From the NCBI GenBank assembly GCA_002224055.1, contig AZLU01000002.1:420777-484776 (forward strand): a stretch of DNA of 64,000 bases, given 5' to 3'. The notes beneath the pieces were generated by a model. The model had not been told where the DNA came from. It saw only the letters and a list, made by a program, of their open reading frames with translations, and made no database searches. Made by a program: the position numbers and the translations under genes. Source of the DNA: Pezizomycotina sp. ARF18 (lineage: Eukaryota; Ascomycota). This document shows positions 36,826 to 48,284 of this stretch, piece by piece. Position 1 is the first letter of the stretch, and every line of letters begins with the position of its first letter.

Positions 36826-38120
36826 TCAAAGCTCATCGCCAATCATATCACACCCGTAAAACGTTCTGTAAGCCCTATCCTGGATAATCATTAATGGACG
36901 AGCAGCCCACCCCGGCAAGAATGAGAGGCGGCCGGCAGATTCGTCCTCGCTCTTCTCTCCGTCCCAGTATCCCTCCGGCGAGCAGTACGGCGACGTGCCC
37001 CACATATTTGTATCGACGCGCGAACTATACGATTTCGTCGTTGTGAGTACGGATCCTCGAGCCCCGTCGTATTACGGACGATCATGTTAAGGTAACCGGC
37101 AAGTCTGTAACCACCTACATTCCATCCAAGAAACATTAGCACATAACTCCCATAATTACAAAGGGAAAACGAATATGGCGACTCACCCATAGCGATCTGC
37201 TCATGAATAATCTCAAGCGCACCATCAGAGTACTCCCCGCTAAGCTCCTTATGCTTCGTCCCTCCTCCCATCCTTCAAACGTAATTACAAACAATCTTAT
37301 TCGCGTCCGTCGCCCAACTAATCGCGCAGTCCTCCGCGTTCGACGGATCGAGGCAACCCCTCCACGCCGCTTTCCTCTCGCGGTAGATTCCGTGGTCGAT
37401 GCGTTCTTCAAGGTCGTTGACGAGCGCGACGGCGTGGGTTTCGGTGTTTCCGTGGTGGTGGGAGTCGAGGAATTTAGAGTCCCAGACGGAGTGCAGGTTC
37501 GTCTCGCGGCCGCGGAATAGGACGGGGATGGAGTTTCCGCCGCGCTGGAGGTTTTCGGTGTGCAGGGGTTGGTGGATGTCGCCGAGGAAGTGCAGGATGA
37601 ACTTCATTGCTTGGAGCGCTGGTACCAGGGGAGGGATTCGTCGGTTACTCGGGCGGTCTGTACTCAAACCCCCGTTAGTAAAAAATCACATTTCATTCCA
37701 TATCACAAAAACTCATACTCCCAAATGCAACCACAGATGATGAATACTTGAAAAAAAAATGAAAAAAAAAATGAGTTTCCATACCATATTAACAATAGCG
37801 CTAACAATACACCCCTGACTCCCCTGGCAGTCGCGGCTGTACATGACGCCACACCAGCGCGGCGGCTCGTCCATCGCGTCGATGTAGTGCCAGGGGCACT
37901 GAAGCGGCCGAGGGGCACGTGCGCGAACCGGTCCGCCCAGCACGCGGCCGACATTATCGTCTCGTCGCGGTAGATCAGCGAGCGCACGAACTTTGCGGTT
38001 TCGGGGTGCATGTACCGCGTCGCCAGCAGCGCCGTCGAGCGGTGGCCGAGCATGCCCCAGCAGGACGCTAGGGATGCGAGGTGCGATAGTAATACGATGA
38101 GGGATAGCGGCCGTAACATA
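36826..38120 (-). CDS. Secreted S1/P1-type nuclease
   Basis: Extracellular zinc-dependent single-strand nuclease and 3'-nucleotidase. ATG 38120 opens a signal peptide (MLRPLSLIVLLSHLASLASC). The mature protein would begin WGMLGHRS, with the zinc-ligating N-terminal Trp and the GH histidine. Further ligands are visible: ACWADR, WHYIDAM, FLGDIHQPLH and NLHSVWDSKF. A 127-nt intron (37658-37784) joins SAIVNM to TARVTDESLPW. A second intron (37115-37186) precedes YRLAGYLNMI, the family's C-terminal helix. One single-base frame change lies near 37890, just before WHYIDAM. The protein continues about 70 residues past the usual end (YCSPEGYWDGEKSEDES) to a stop at 36826, if that frame is right. It is divergent from ALG11. 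Confidence 0.88.
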
Positions 38121-38698
38121 GTTTCGTTTGATGTTCTTTTGTAAATGTTGATGAAGGTGTTTTGTTTAGGTCGAAAAATACGGTTGCAAGCGACGGCAAC
38201 CACAACAAAGAAAGGCTTCTTATAAAGAATTTAAGCCTATCTATACAAAGCAAAGATATCTGCAAGATAAATAGCAATAACAGAGGAAGATGGGAAATGT
38301 AAACAAACGGATCTTGTTCGCCCTATATTTAATACCAAGTATTCATTGGTCCCGATGCTGTCATAGGCCGCATGACAACGCATACAAGGGGGCAAAGGGG
38401 TACTTGCAAGGGGGTGGGTAAGATAGACCACGAGTTTCGTGGGGATTGATAGGCGACTCCAAGGTTCAGCTGATCTACCAAAACAACGCCAAAATAGTCT
38501 GTGTCACGTGACTATCCCGTATCTGATAATTTCCTGATTAAGCTAAAGCCCGTACTCAGACGTGCATCTCCTATTTTAGCATAGCTGTTGAGCCTCATGA
38601 CGTTCTTGAAAGCTAATAAAATCTGTCCTCCAACTCTTCAAGAAAGCTTCAACTATCACCAATTCACGACATCGTTTCATTACCTCAACAACGAAACG
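38121..38698. promoter_or_regulatory. Divergent promoter region of nuclease and ALG11
   Basis: 578 bases between oppositely directed start codons. A TTTATAA sequence reading toward the nuclease lies near 38220, about 100 bases upstream of its ATG. It is a possible TATA box, not tested. Confidence 0.35.
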
Positions 38699-40385
38699 AT
38701 GTCGCCGCTCCTACAGAACCTCCTCGTTGGAGCCGTCTTATTCGCTCTCTCGTTACCTATCCTCATCATCAATGTCGGCCCTTACATTCTCCGCCTCGTG
38801 GGCTTCATAATCAAACGACGCAATAGGCTGAAGCGAGCACAAATCTTAGAACGGCTGGAAATCAATAGCACCGGCATCGACGGCGGGAAGAGGCCGATAA
38901 TCTTCGGTTTCTTTCATCCTTACTGGTTAGTCTCTTCTGTTCTTTCTGTTGTTATTTCTCTATCGCCTTTTCGTTTCCACCTCAATTCTCCCTTCATGAC
39001 TGGAGATAAACCATAGCCCTCACTGACACTCTCCTTCACAGCGACGCCGGCGGCGGCGGCGAACGCGTCCTCTGGACCGCCATCCGCGCAACCCAGCGCA
39101 AATTCCCCACCGTAATCAGCATAGTCTACACCGGCGACCACCACCAAAAGACGTCCTCCTCGCGCACGTCCGCAACCGCTTCAACATCCACCTCGACCCG
39201 TCAACCCTCGAGTTCATCTACCTCTCCCGCCGCCGCTACGTCGATTCGGCAGCCTGGCCACGCTTCACGCTCGCGGGGCAATCCCTCGGCTCTATATTTT
39301 TGGCCATGGAAGCGTTCAACATGCTCGTTCCGGATGTTTATATCGATACGATGGGTTATGCGTTCACGCTGAGTCTTGCGAAGGGTTATTTGGTATTCCG
39401 ACGCGGCGTACGTGCATTACCCTACCATATCCGCGGACATGCTGGGTAGCTTGAGCCCCGCTCAAGGATTGAAGAAGGCATACTGGAAGTTATTCGCACT
39501 GTGTTATGGAGCGCAGGCGGCGGCGTGGACGTCGTGACGGCGAATAGCAGCTGGACAGCGGCGCACATCAGGGGGCTGTGGAGTAGTAAAAAGGACGACG
39601 TGGAGATTATCTCCCGCCGTGCGCGACCTCCCAGATGGCCGAAGCGGTAAAATCGAGAAGGATAAACCGAGGCAGAAGACCGTCGTGTGTATAGCGCAAT
39701 TCCGACCGGAGAAGAACCACGAATTGCTCATACGCGCGTTCGCGAAGTTCCTCGAAAACACAACGGATGAAAAATTACGAAAGGAAGCGAAGATGGTGCT
39801 TATAGGTAGCGTACGGCACGATGAGGATAAACTTAAGAAATACGAGCTGGAATTACTCACGAACGAGCTGAAGATCCGGGATAGTGTGGATTTCAAGGTC
39901 GACGCGACGTGGCCGGAGATACTGGAGCTCGTCGTGGAAGCGAGTGTTGGCGCTAACGCGATGTGGAACGAGCATTTCGGTATCGGGGTTGTGGAGTATC
40001 AGGCTGCTGGTTTAATATCCGTCGTACATGACAGCGGGGGACCGAAGCAGGATATTGTGGTGGAGTTTGATGGAGACCCACGGTCAGTTTTGGCAATTTC
40101 TCCCATTGAATTATGCAAAAGCTAATAGAATACAGGATTCCATGCTACGGACATCGATACATTCGCCGCGGGCTTCGAGAAGGCGCTTACGATGTCGGAG
40201 GAGGACACATACGCCATGCGTGTCCGGGCGCGCAAGTCGTCGAAGAGGTTCTCGGAGGAGGTATTTGAGAAGAAGTGGGCGGACGTCATACAGCGGCTAC
40301 TAGATATGGAGAAAAAACCGGCGGAGGCTGGAAAGCTGATATGGAGTTCAAACGGCAGCTCGAGGCCGCAAGAAAGAAGCAGTAA
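38699..40385 (+). CDS. ALG11: ALG11, GDP-mannose:Man3GlcNAc2-PP-dolichol alpha-1,2-mannosyltransferase
   Basis: Adds the fourth and fifth mannoses to the dolichol-linked oligosaccharide on the cytosolic ER face. ATG 38699 ([19 protein letters not shown]) gives an N-terminal membrane anchor. Intron 1 (38926-39041) splits [17 protein letters not shown], the conserved ALG11 start. Then come [46 protein letters not shown] and [17 protein letters not shown]. The GT4 C-terminal lobe follows: [20 protein letters not shown] and the EX7E site in [14 protein letters not shown]. Intron 2 is 40083-40135, with a CTAAT branch site. The likely end is LEAARKKQ, stop 40385. About five one-base frame changes interrupt the family match. 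ALG11 is required for normal N-glycosylation, so these are more likely sequence errors than decay. It converges with COX18, 131 bases away. Confidence 0.93.
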
Positions 40386-40516
40386 GCAATCATTAGGGAA
40401 TATAGCATTGCATCATGTAATATAGCATTCTACACCTAGACGGAATACGTTCCGCGTAGACTTTTATCTAGATTTCTTTTTATTTACATATAATACAAAA
40501 TATACATCCACCATCA

Positions 40517-41956
40517 TCACGACTTCCCTTTCTTCTCAACCTTCCTTCTCTCCTTCATCCCCATCTCCTCTTTCACCTTCTTCACCTCCTCCCCAAATCC
40601 CACATCCAATCATCATCGCTAACCTCCAACCCATGCAACCTCTTCGTAAAGACCTCCTTCCCCAACAACCCTAAAATTCTCCTCCTTATCCTCCTCCGCA
40701 GCGGTAACTGCACCAATCCGCCAGCGGTGTCTTAACCTCCTCCGGCTTCGTCAACTTCTCCGGCATCGGCCACACCGCATTCAAAACGCTGTTCTGAATA
40801 ATACTATACGTCGCGCTCGTGCACCAATATAGATGCAGTAGAACGGGTTGGTTTACGGTTAGCGGGAAGATGGCGAGGGATACGAGACGGATCGCGTTGC
40901 GGATTACGCGGGTCGTACGGGATTGCGGCGGGTTGCGGTACGTTTGTAGTTCGACGTTTGTGAAGATGGCGAGGGAGAAGATGAGGGGGAAGATGAAGAG
41001 AGGGTCTGGTTCGAGGAGGAGGGGAACCAGTTGGGGACTCCTTCGAGGACATGGAGGTGCGTGCGAGATGGCGAGTGATTCGGCGTCTGTTGCTGTTGAT
41101 ATAGCTTCGATTCCTTCACCTGCTGCCGTTGTTATGTCCGCAGTAGCGCTCCCAGCGGCATCTTGTAATCCCTCAGCAACACCCGACACTACTTCTCCTC
41201 CTTCTCCTGCTATTGTATCCACAGGCTGCGTTGGTTGCCGCGCGGCTATCCCAAACCACGCTGTACTCATATCCCTCCGCTAATCCTCCATATCGCCAAA
41301 CTCGCCATAATCCATATAGGCACCTGCACCAGCCCCACCATACTCTTCCACGACTGCGCGCCTATCATCTTATATACCTCCTTCCTCTTCCTTCTCATCT
41401 CCTTCCTCGACTCCCTAATCCATTCCTGCGGCGTCATCCTCTCCTTTTCCGTCCCATCTCCTCCACCGCTTCCATCCGAAAGAGTAACTTTCGTCTTCCC
41501 ACCCTCTTGAGTAAAACTCACTATCCGCCCACCGACACTCGGATCCGGTAGTTCTCTAGTATTTGGTGGTATATCCGCCATATCCGTGACCCTGTGCTGC
41601 CCCGCGAGCCGTCTCATGATTGTGCGGTCCCACGCTTTTAGCAGCGGTTGTATTCCATTATTTTGGTGATGCGGAGGTGAGCGTATACGCTGAACGGCAG
41701 CGTGAGGTTACGCGGAGGAGGAGGGCGGCGAGGGGGATGGTGTAGAGCCACGGTAGCCCCGTCGCGGAGTGGAGGGAAAGTACGAGGGATTCGGCGGAGT
41801 CGACTAGGGAGGATGCGGCGGAGTGGAGGGAGAAATTGCGGCGGTGAGGTGCTAGTAGGTTACGGCGTACCGATGGCGTTTCATTGCGGCCACGGGCGAG
41901 GAGAGGAGCGTGGAGTACGATGCCGCGGAGGGGAGGAGTGGTCTTAGATGAAGCAT
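40517..41956 (-). CDS. COX18: COX18-type OXA1/YidC mitochondrial insertase
   Basis: Mitochondrial inner-membrane insertase needed for export of the Cox2 C-terminal tail. ATG 41956 gives an Arg/Ser-rich presequence (MLHLRPLLPSAASYSTLLSS); ATG 42012 is an alternative. TM1 context is GLPWLYTIPLAALLLRV, matching the LPW..IPL signature. Then come the loop RRLAGQHRVTDMADI, TM2 VGLVQVPIWIMASLAIWRIS, the LEGVPNWF segment, TM3 IFPLIFSLAIFTNVELQTYR and TM4/5 LAIFPLTVNQPVLLHLYWCT. A charged tail (WMWDLG, then EEVKKVKEEMGMKERRKVEK) ends at 40517. Frame changes of one base occur in the presequence, between TM regions and before the tail. No intron is needed. The OXA1 family is certain; COX18 is favoured over OXA1 by the short form and these motifs. 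Confidence 0.85.
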
Positions 41957-42651
41957 TGGTGGCGGCTGCGGAGGGTGCCGGTGGCGAGCCGGCTCCGCGA
42001 TAGTAAAGACATGGTTGTAGATGCTCGGCTGAATGTGTCGCCGGATGAAGTTTAGCTAAAAGGTTGGTTTGCGTAACATTGGAAAAGCTTCAGCTGCTAT
42101 TGGAGGCTATTGGAGAGCTGAAACTTTCGGTTGGGTGGGGCTTTTTTTGTGCCTTGCGGTTGCCCGATAAGCTGATAAGGAATAGATAGCGTGCTCAACA
42201 CGTGCCTGCTTGGTGATAAACGACACTGCCTCACAGACGGCAACATCCGAGCATCGTGAGCGGGAGAAACAGCGCTTGACTCATTTGTTTGCTCGGAAAG
42301 GAAGGAAATGATATAGAGAGCTCCTTCGTTGTTTCAAAAAGATCTTTTCTATTATAAATCGTGGTATATATCATGATGATAGTAGTATGACGATATATGA
42401 CTTATTCGCATTTTCCTTTTCGCCGAATATAGGAAGGACTCATATCGTAAAAGCCACCGTGACCTTGAGATTCAAGAAAACTGAAGCATCATGACATTTA
42501 TTCCTCTGTTAATTTCATGATGCCAAAGACTAGGAACCGTACTCTTTGTCAAGTACAAGTGAAACCCGATTTAAAATGCCAACTGAAATAGAGAGAAAAG
42601 TAACTTCATAACTGTAAATTCTATGATACAATTCATCAATCGAATCTGATC

Positions 42652-42722
42652 GGAGATATGGTGTAATGGCAGCACAGGGGATTCCCGATCCCCCCATCTA
42701 GGTTCGATCCCTCGTATCTCCG
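42652..42722 (+). tRNA. tRNA-Gly (anticodon CCC)
   Basis: A full cloverleaf can be drawn without an intron. The acceptor stem GGAGATA pairs with TATCTCC. The D arm is GTG-TAATGGCAG-CAC. The anticodon stem GGGGA/TCCCC carries loop TTCCCGA (anticodon CCC). The T loop is TTCGATC, with one T-C mismatch in its stem; G is the discriminator base. It reads GGG glycine codons. A T-rich Pol III-type terminator follows at about 42750. Confidence 0.93.
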
Positions 42723-44243
42723 CGCGTTCTCATTGGATATCATGTTATCCTGTTTCTTTTCTCTTTTCTTTTCTTTTTTATAATGTTTAGCTGGTCTGGA
42801 AACTATCCCGAGATATGCTCATACTAGGACTGTTCTGTCGGAGCTGAACTTGGGAATAACAACAATAATAAAATACAGACCCAGGATAAGAAAGTACACC
42901 TCAGTCTCATTGTACTAGAACAAGTCTCAAGTCTCGTATGAAAACTAACATTTTTCTCAAGATATCGGCAACATTCCGCTTCTCGAGTTTCACTAAAACA
43001 TGATCTACGAATATGTTGGCAAAAGTATTTCCTTAAGACTTCCAAAAGATCGGAAGTCTCTGTGTATTATTAAAATTTTTTCTCCTATAAAAACTAAATG
43101 TACCCAGCGAGCGACTATTGAATCGAATATAAGTATAAAAAGAGGAATCAAGAAATATTAAACGGTAGCGACAGATAAGAAAGTTTAAAAAGCAGTCTGA
43201 ACGAACGATACGAAAAGGTGAAATTCAAATGGTTTAGTGTAAAAGCAAAAATATAGGAGTTCAAGGAATGGCGTCAAGAGCTTTCAAGGGAAAAACTCTC
43301 AGTAGTGAAATGAAATAACCCCCGAAGGAAAGAGTAAACACCAAAGAACCCAAAATGTAAAGCGAAGAAGCCTTAAGGGAATGTTGGTTGGTCGGGTAGA
43401 ATGTGAAAACGCCAAAACGCCAAACGCCGGGGAGGTAGATAGGGATGTAGGTAGGTAGGGTAGTGTAGAGGAGGTAGAAAAAGTATAGTTAATACAAATC
43501 CGGCGAAATAGAAACCAACGATAAATAGCAAGATAAAGCTAAAGAGGATACAACCACTCCTTACCAAATGTTATCAAACAACCTCCGAGGACACAAGGAA
43601 AAAAAGAAGTGTTAGAGAAGCCTGAGAGGAAGATGACAAAGGAGAGGGAGTAAGTAGGATAAAGTACCAAACATGTAATAAGAACTAAGAAGTAAAAAGA
43701 AATTTAATACTAGTGAGAAGAAAGACAGGACTTTTCCCCCAAAATACAGGACCAAAGTTTTTTTCTTTTCTCTTACCTAAATTTTGCGTGTTTGTTTTTT
43801 CTCTTTTTGCTTAGACCACATACATTTTGTTAGGTAATACAGGAACTGAAATCAAGAAGAAGCGGGTATAGAGAAAGGGAATACTTATGAAAAGAAGTAG
43901 AAAGAAGATAGTACTCAAGCAAGCCGAAGACAAGACTGTTGAAAAAGTACAGGACCGTTGAACACCGTTTAACCTATGTTGTTTTCAGTAATACATGACA
44001 GAAGAAAGGGTAATACATGCTGATTTGTGTTTTCGAAAAGTCGGATATAAATAAGACTCGATTTCAGTGTATCAAAAGGGAAAAAGATGAAAGTGCACCT
44101 CCAACGATAAATGAATTTAGAACACTATGAAAAGAAACAAGGGAGAGAGAAACAAAGGAGAAGTCGAGACCATATATCTGTTACTTTTTTCATACTATCG
44201 TTTCCTCATAAAAAAAAGGATCTTGAAATTCTTTTCATGAGAT
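42723..44243. other. Intergenic, purine-rich on the plus strand
   Basis: Strong purine bias on the + strand from about 43050 to 44200 (many GAAAG/AAGAG runs), which on the minus strand reads as pyrimidine-rich leader- or trailer-like sequence. No protein-coding signature was seen. Confidence 0.45.
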
Positions 44244-45567
44244 TTACCGTATGACATTTCCTCCGTTGAAGTTCAGCCACTTGACGTGCCTCAAGCCTTT
44301 CATGGGAGGTTGGCCGTGTTCCAACATCTCCTCTTTCATCTCGGGCTCGCGCTTCCGGCGCATGGGCAGCTTCATCGACAGCGCGGGCGTCATGCACTCC
44401 GTCATAACATGACCGAAAAGCCCGCAACGCTCGCACTGGCTCCTGCTGGACCTCTTGCCCTTCTTGTGCTCAGTGGCCGTCGCGGCGGCGTCGATCATAA
44501 CTTCATCCTCCCGCTCGCCTACTACTGCACATACTGAATCCGCAGGCGAAGGAGTGCGAGGGCGAATATCAGCGTTACGGGTATGAGAGCGAGGCTGTCG
44601 TTCAACGGGAGAAGTCTTGAACGACTCAACCGCTGGAGAAAGGTTCGCGCTGTTCCTCTTGGACCCGTTGTGGTTGGGAAGGTTCGGAGACGGAAGCGGA
44701 GTCGGGAACAAGACGATCCTTTCGGAGGTGCTCGGGGACTGCGAGCGGTTCGAAGTGACGGAAGTAGCGCCGCCGCGAAATTTCCTGTGGAACGATTCCC
44801 GCGCTAAGGCTTCCTGGAACGCGATGTTCTCGCGGGATGCAGCTTCCCGGGCGAGTTGCCGTCGGGTCAAGTCCGCTATCTCATCTTCGAGCTCCTTCTG
44901 CCGTGCCATCATGCGGGCGTGTGCGGAGTCGGGCACGAGGGGAGAACTGCCTGGAGCGGAAGAAGAGCGGAACATAGGAGAGGTAGGCGGAGATGGAGAA
45001 GGTGAAGGGTAGAGTGTGAAATCCTTGGATTAAGCCTGGAGGTAGGAGCGTGAAGAGTGGGTAGTGGTGAGTATGAGTCGGAAGGCTCCTCGGGCTCCTA
45101 GGGGAGCTAGAATGACGGCTAGAGTGCGTCGTGCTAGAGTGCGTCGTGGTAGAGGTCGTCGAAGCCGTCGTCATGGATTCAACAACAGACACGATGGGAA
45201 TCGGCTTATCGTTGTCGTCGACAGCGAAAGAGACCGACTTCCTCGGCCCGCCAGAAGGTGAGCGCTTCATCGCTGTAGCGATGGGGATGGGTTTCACCGT
45301 CGAAGAACCCAACGACGGCGAAGAGTGTGCGGACCTAGGCCCCAATGTTGGCTTTACCATCGGTTCCGCGCCGCGTAGCAACGGCGAGTCGAGAGTTTCG
45401 GATGGTGTGGAAGATAGAACGTCCGTCGGCGGCTTCAGTGCGTTAGCCGTGAACTTGAGCCAGCGCTGAAGGTACGTCTTATCGCTGCCGTCGGATTTAG
45501 CAGAGCTGGCTGAGCTAGACGTGCCAGTGGTAGATGTGGTGGAGTTGGATAAACTTGTGTCGGACAT
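44244..45567 (-). CDS. Zinc-knuckle (CCHC) low-complexity protein
   Basis: ATG 45567 gives MSDTSLSNSTTSTTGTSSSA, followed by YLQRWLKFTANALKPPTDV, Ser/Thr/Pro-rich disorder, RKSVSFAVDDNDKPIPI, a helical stretch (ARMMARQKELEDEIADLTRR, then QLAREAASRENIAFQEALAR) and a single CX2CX4HX4C knuckle (CERCGLFGHVMTEC, about 44410). The C-terminus GLRHVKWLNFNGGNVIR ends at 44244. The reading frame moves once near 45030 without a good intron. A CCHC knuckle plus a basic flank (KKGKRSSRSQ) suggests RNA or single-stranded nucleic-acid binding. The rest resembles nothing I can name. It is read as a host gene; no pol-like neighbours are present. Confidence 0.7.
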
Positions 45568-46796
45568 TTTGAAAAAGATCTCTTTTTTTGAAATCGGATG
45601 TAAAGATATGCCCCTCTTTATAATTTTCTATGTACCCCTCCAGTGATCGTAAAACTAAGATCAGGCAGGATTCAGCTGGATGTGGTCGTATAACGTCGAA
45701 GGTATATGACCCAACAATTCGAAAAAAATATGCCTTAGCGGGCACCCTTCTTTCCGGCTAGATAGAAAAGGTATCTAAGCCCCCACACACCATACGAGGT
45801 ATACTCAAGCGAGAGAATCGCGGGTATGTAATGTAGCTGCGCGGAATAACTCTCGTTCAGGTATTACTCAGAGGCAGTGCCTACGCGAGAAACACAAAAC
45901 AAAAAAAAGATATTTAGGAACCATAATATGCGTCAAACAACCCTTGTCGATAAAAACGCAATAATGGAACAATCATCGAGAAAGATTGATAATCGAGATA
46001 TACAGAGATTATGATTCCTTCAAGAGAAAAGGACAGTTTTCTTCAGGATTTCCTTTTTTATTCCTTAGAATCTTTTTCTTTTTCTTGCGGTTATATGACG
46101 ATAGCAATAGTCAATGCATGAATGCCTTACCTGTTGCTTCCTGATGAGGCTCAGCACTTCCCCAATACTGACTGTTCCTGGTAGCATATACTGATAACAC
46201 AACCCAAAGAACCCCTCTATCCTTTATCGATAATGCAAGCAGGTGATAAAATAATAATATAATAATGTCGTTCCGTTTTATTCGTTTGTCGAAGTTCGAA
46301 CAAATGAAAAGATCAGATGAAGCCAAACAAATAAGTTATTGTTTCATCCAAAAAATTTCTTCTGGAAGTTGAAGAAATTTATCTTGCAGAAGCGAGCAGA
46401 AAAGAAAAAGAGAGAAAAGGAGATATCCGAGAAATCATGCAGGTAGGGGGGATGTAGGTATGTTTATAAAGATCACCGATACATTCCCATAGCGTTGAGG
46501 CATTTTAGTAGACGAAATGTCTGTGCATATACCGCCAAAGCAAAGAAGTTGACGAGCAGGAAGAAAAGGGAAAGACAAAGGAAAAATAGTAAGGGAAATG
46601 GGTATACAGCAGAGAGAGAAAAGCTATCAAGTACCGAGGTGGGTTAGAAAGGTATTCTTTGATTTGTCCGTTCGAGACAGAGAGTACGTTCGGAGGTTGG
46701 CGTAAAAGTACCTGCAATCGACCTTACTGTTCCTACGCCCATAATGGGGTCTTCTGAAGAAGGCATTTGACCGAGTCATTACCAAGAAAGAGTTCC

Positions 46797-46947
46797 AAAA
46801 AAAAAAAAAAAATAAAAAAAAAAATAAAAAAAATAAAAAAAATAAAAAAATAAAAAAATAAAAAAATAAAAAAAAAAAAAAATAAAAAAAATAAAAAATA
46901 AAAAAATAAAAAAATAAAAAAAATAAAAAATAAAAAAATAAAAAAAA
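46797..46947. repeat. Simple repeat island of A-runs separated by single T
   Basis: About 150 bases consisting almost only of A-runs (4-15 A) punctuated by single T, that is (A5-8 T)n. Open frames read through it on the minus strand are Phe/Leu/Ile-rich artefacts. Confidence 0.95.
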
Positions 46948-48253
46948 GTAACGAAGATTCATGTTGGAATAGAGAAGAAAGTACTGCAAGTATAGCAAGT
47001 ACCTTTCTTCTTCTACTCTCTTTCTCTCTACGAGCAAGATGGGACGGTCCTTCTTTGACAGGATCATAATCAGCCATTGGCTATCAAGCCTCAGTAGCGG
47101 CTCAGTAAACGGAGCAGAATCAAATGCAAAGAAACTCTTGCTTTTTTTTTTCCGGTCCCACCCACACCTGTTTTTCCATTCTCTTTATCAGTGTCGCAAC
47201 TACGATATGAGAAAAAAATTTAAAAAATAAAATAAAATAAAATAAAAATATTTTCTTTAGCTACGACTGCAAAGGATAATAAGGCCGCCGCGAAAGTACC
47301 TTAGTCTGAGAGCTTTCTGGACTATACGATAGTAGGAATCTTCTATCGTTTCTTTCGTTGCTTTTTTGTGATTGTGGCTTGATCATCCCATGGTTTCTTT
47401 TTTTCTTGCTCTCTTAATTCCCTTTCAAGCTCCCCGCATGACTCTGTGCGAACCTGATAATAATAATGTATTCGAGATATACGAAAGATACAAGTTGCAA
47501 AAGTATCTTTCTCTCCTCAGCTCAGCTCTCTTAGGCCCGTTGGTAGCTTGAGAAATAGGTTAAGAAAAAAGGCGACAGCTTGGTTGCGCAAGCTCTGGTT
47601 TTTGGTCTCTTCTTGCTTCCCCGCAACCGATCTCCCGTTTCCCCTTCCCTTCGCCGTCCGATTTCTCCATCCATAATTTAAGGAAGAAAGAATACCTCCT
47701 CAAGAAGTATATAAAGTAATAAGAAATATTCCTAGAAGGCTGTTCTTTTTTCGCCCTTTTATTGTGATACACCCGAGGTACAACCATTAACTGTTGCATT
47801 TTCACGATATCGGTCGGTAGATGTGGTGTATGTGTAAGCCTATCTGGTTCGCCTTTTCTCTTTCATTTCCCTCTGCCTCGTTGGGATTCCTTCTTCCTCC
47901 TCGTATTTTCTCGGCCCCACAAGCTCGAGCTAACAGAAAAAACTGAAATCTTTCCGTTTCATGAATCCAACTACTTAAGGTAGTTATGATGAATATTTTC
48001 TCTTTTCTTTTCTGAGCTCTTTAATCTTAAACAACCCGGGAAGTCAGAGAACTCTGGGTGAAGGTTTGTTCCTATGTAGCTACTGGTAGAAAGAAAGAAA
48101 ATCAGATCATACCAGGAAGAGGATGCTCGGACTTATAGTATTAATTGAGAAAGTACAGGCAACTGTAGACAACTACATTGTCATGGGGTCACCTTGCTGC
48201 ATATCATTTCGTATGTCTTTCTACAAGAAAATTCCTCAAATATTTTTATTTCC

Positions 48254-48284
<31 letters not shown>

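Noticed and set aside
37203-37751. Plus-strand open frames of about 60-110 codons
   Set aside because: They lie antisense to the S1/P1 nuclease exon, whose catalytic motifs are clear.
41702-41947. Arg/Gly-rich open frame (+)
   Set aside because: Antisense to the COX18 presequence and first membrane segment.
46627-47077. Minus-strand frames that look like Phe/Leu-rich membrane proteins
   Set aside because: They are translations of the A-run/T simple repeat island at 46797-46947.
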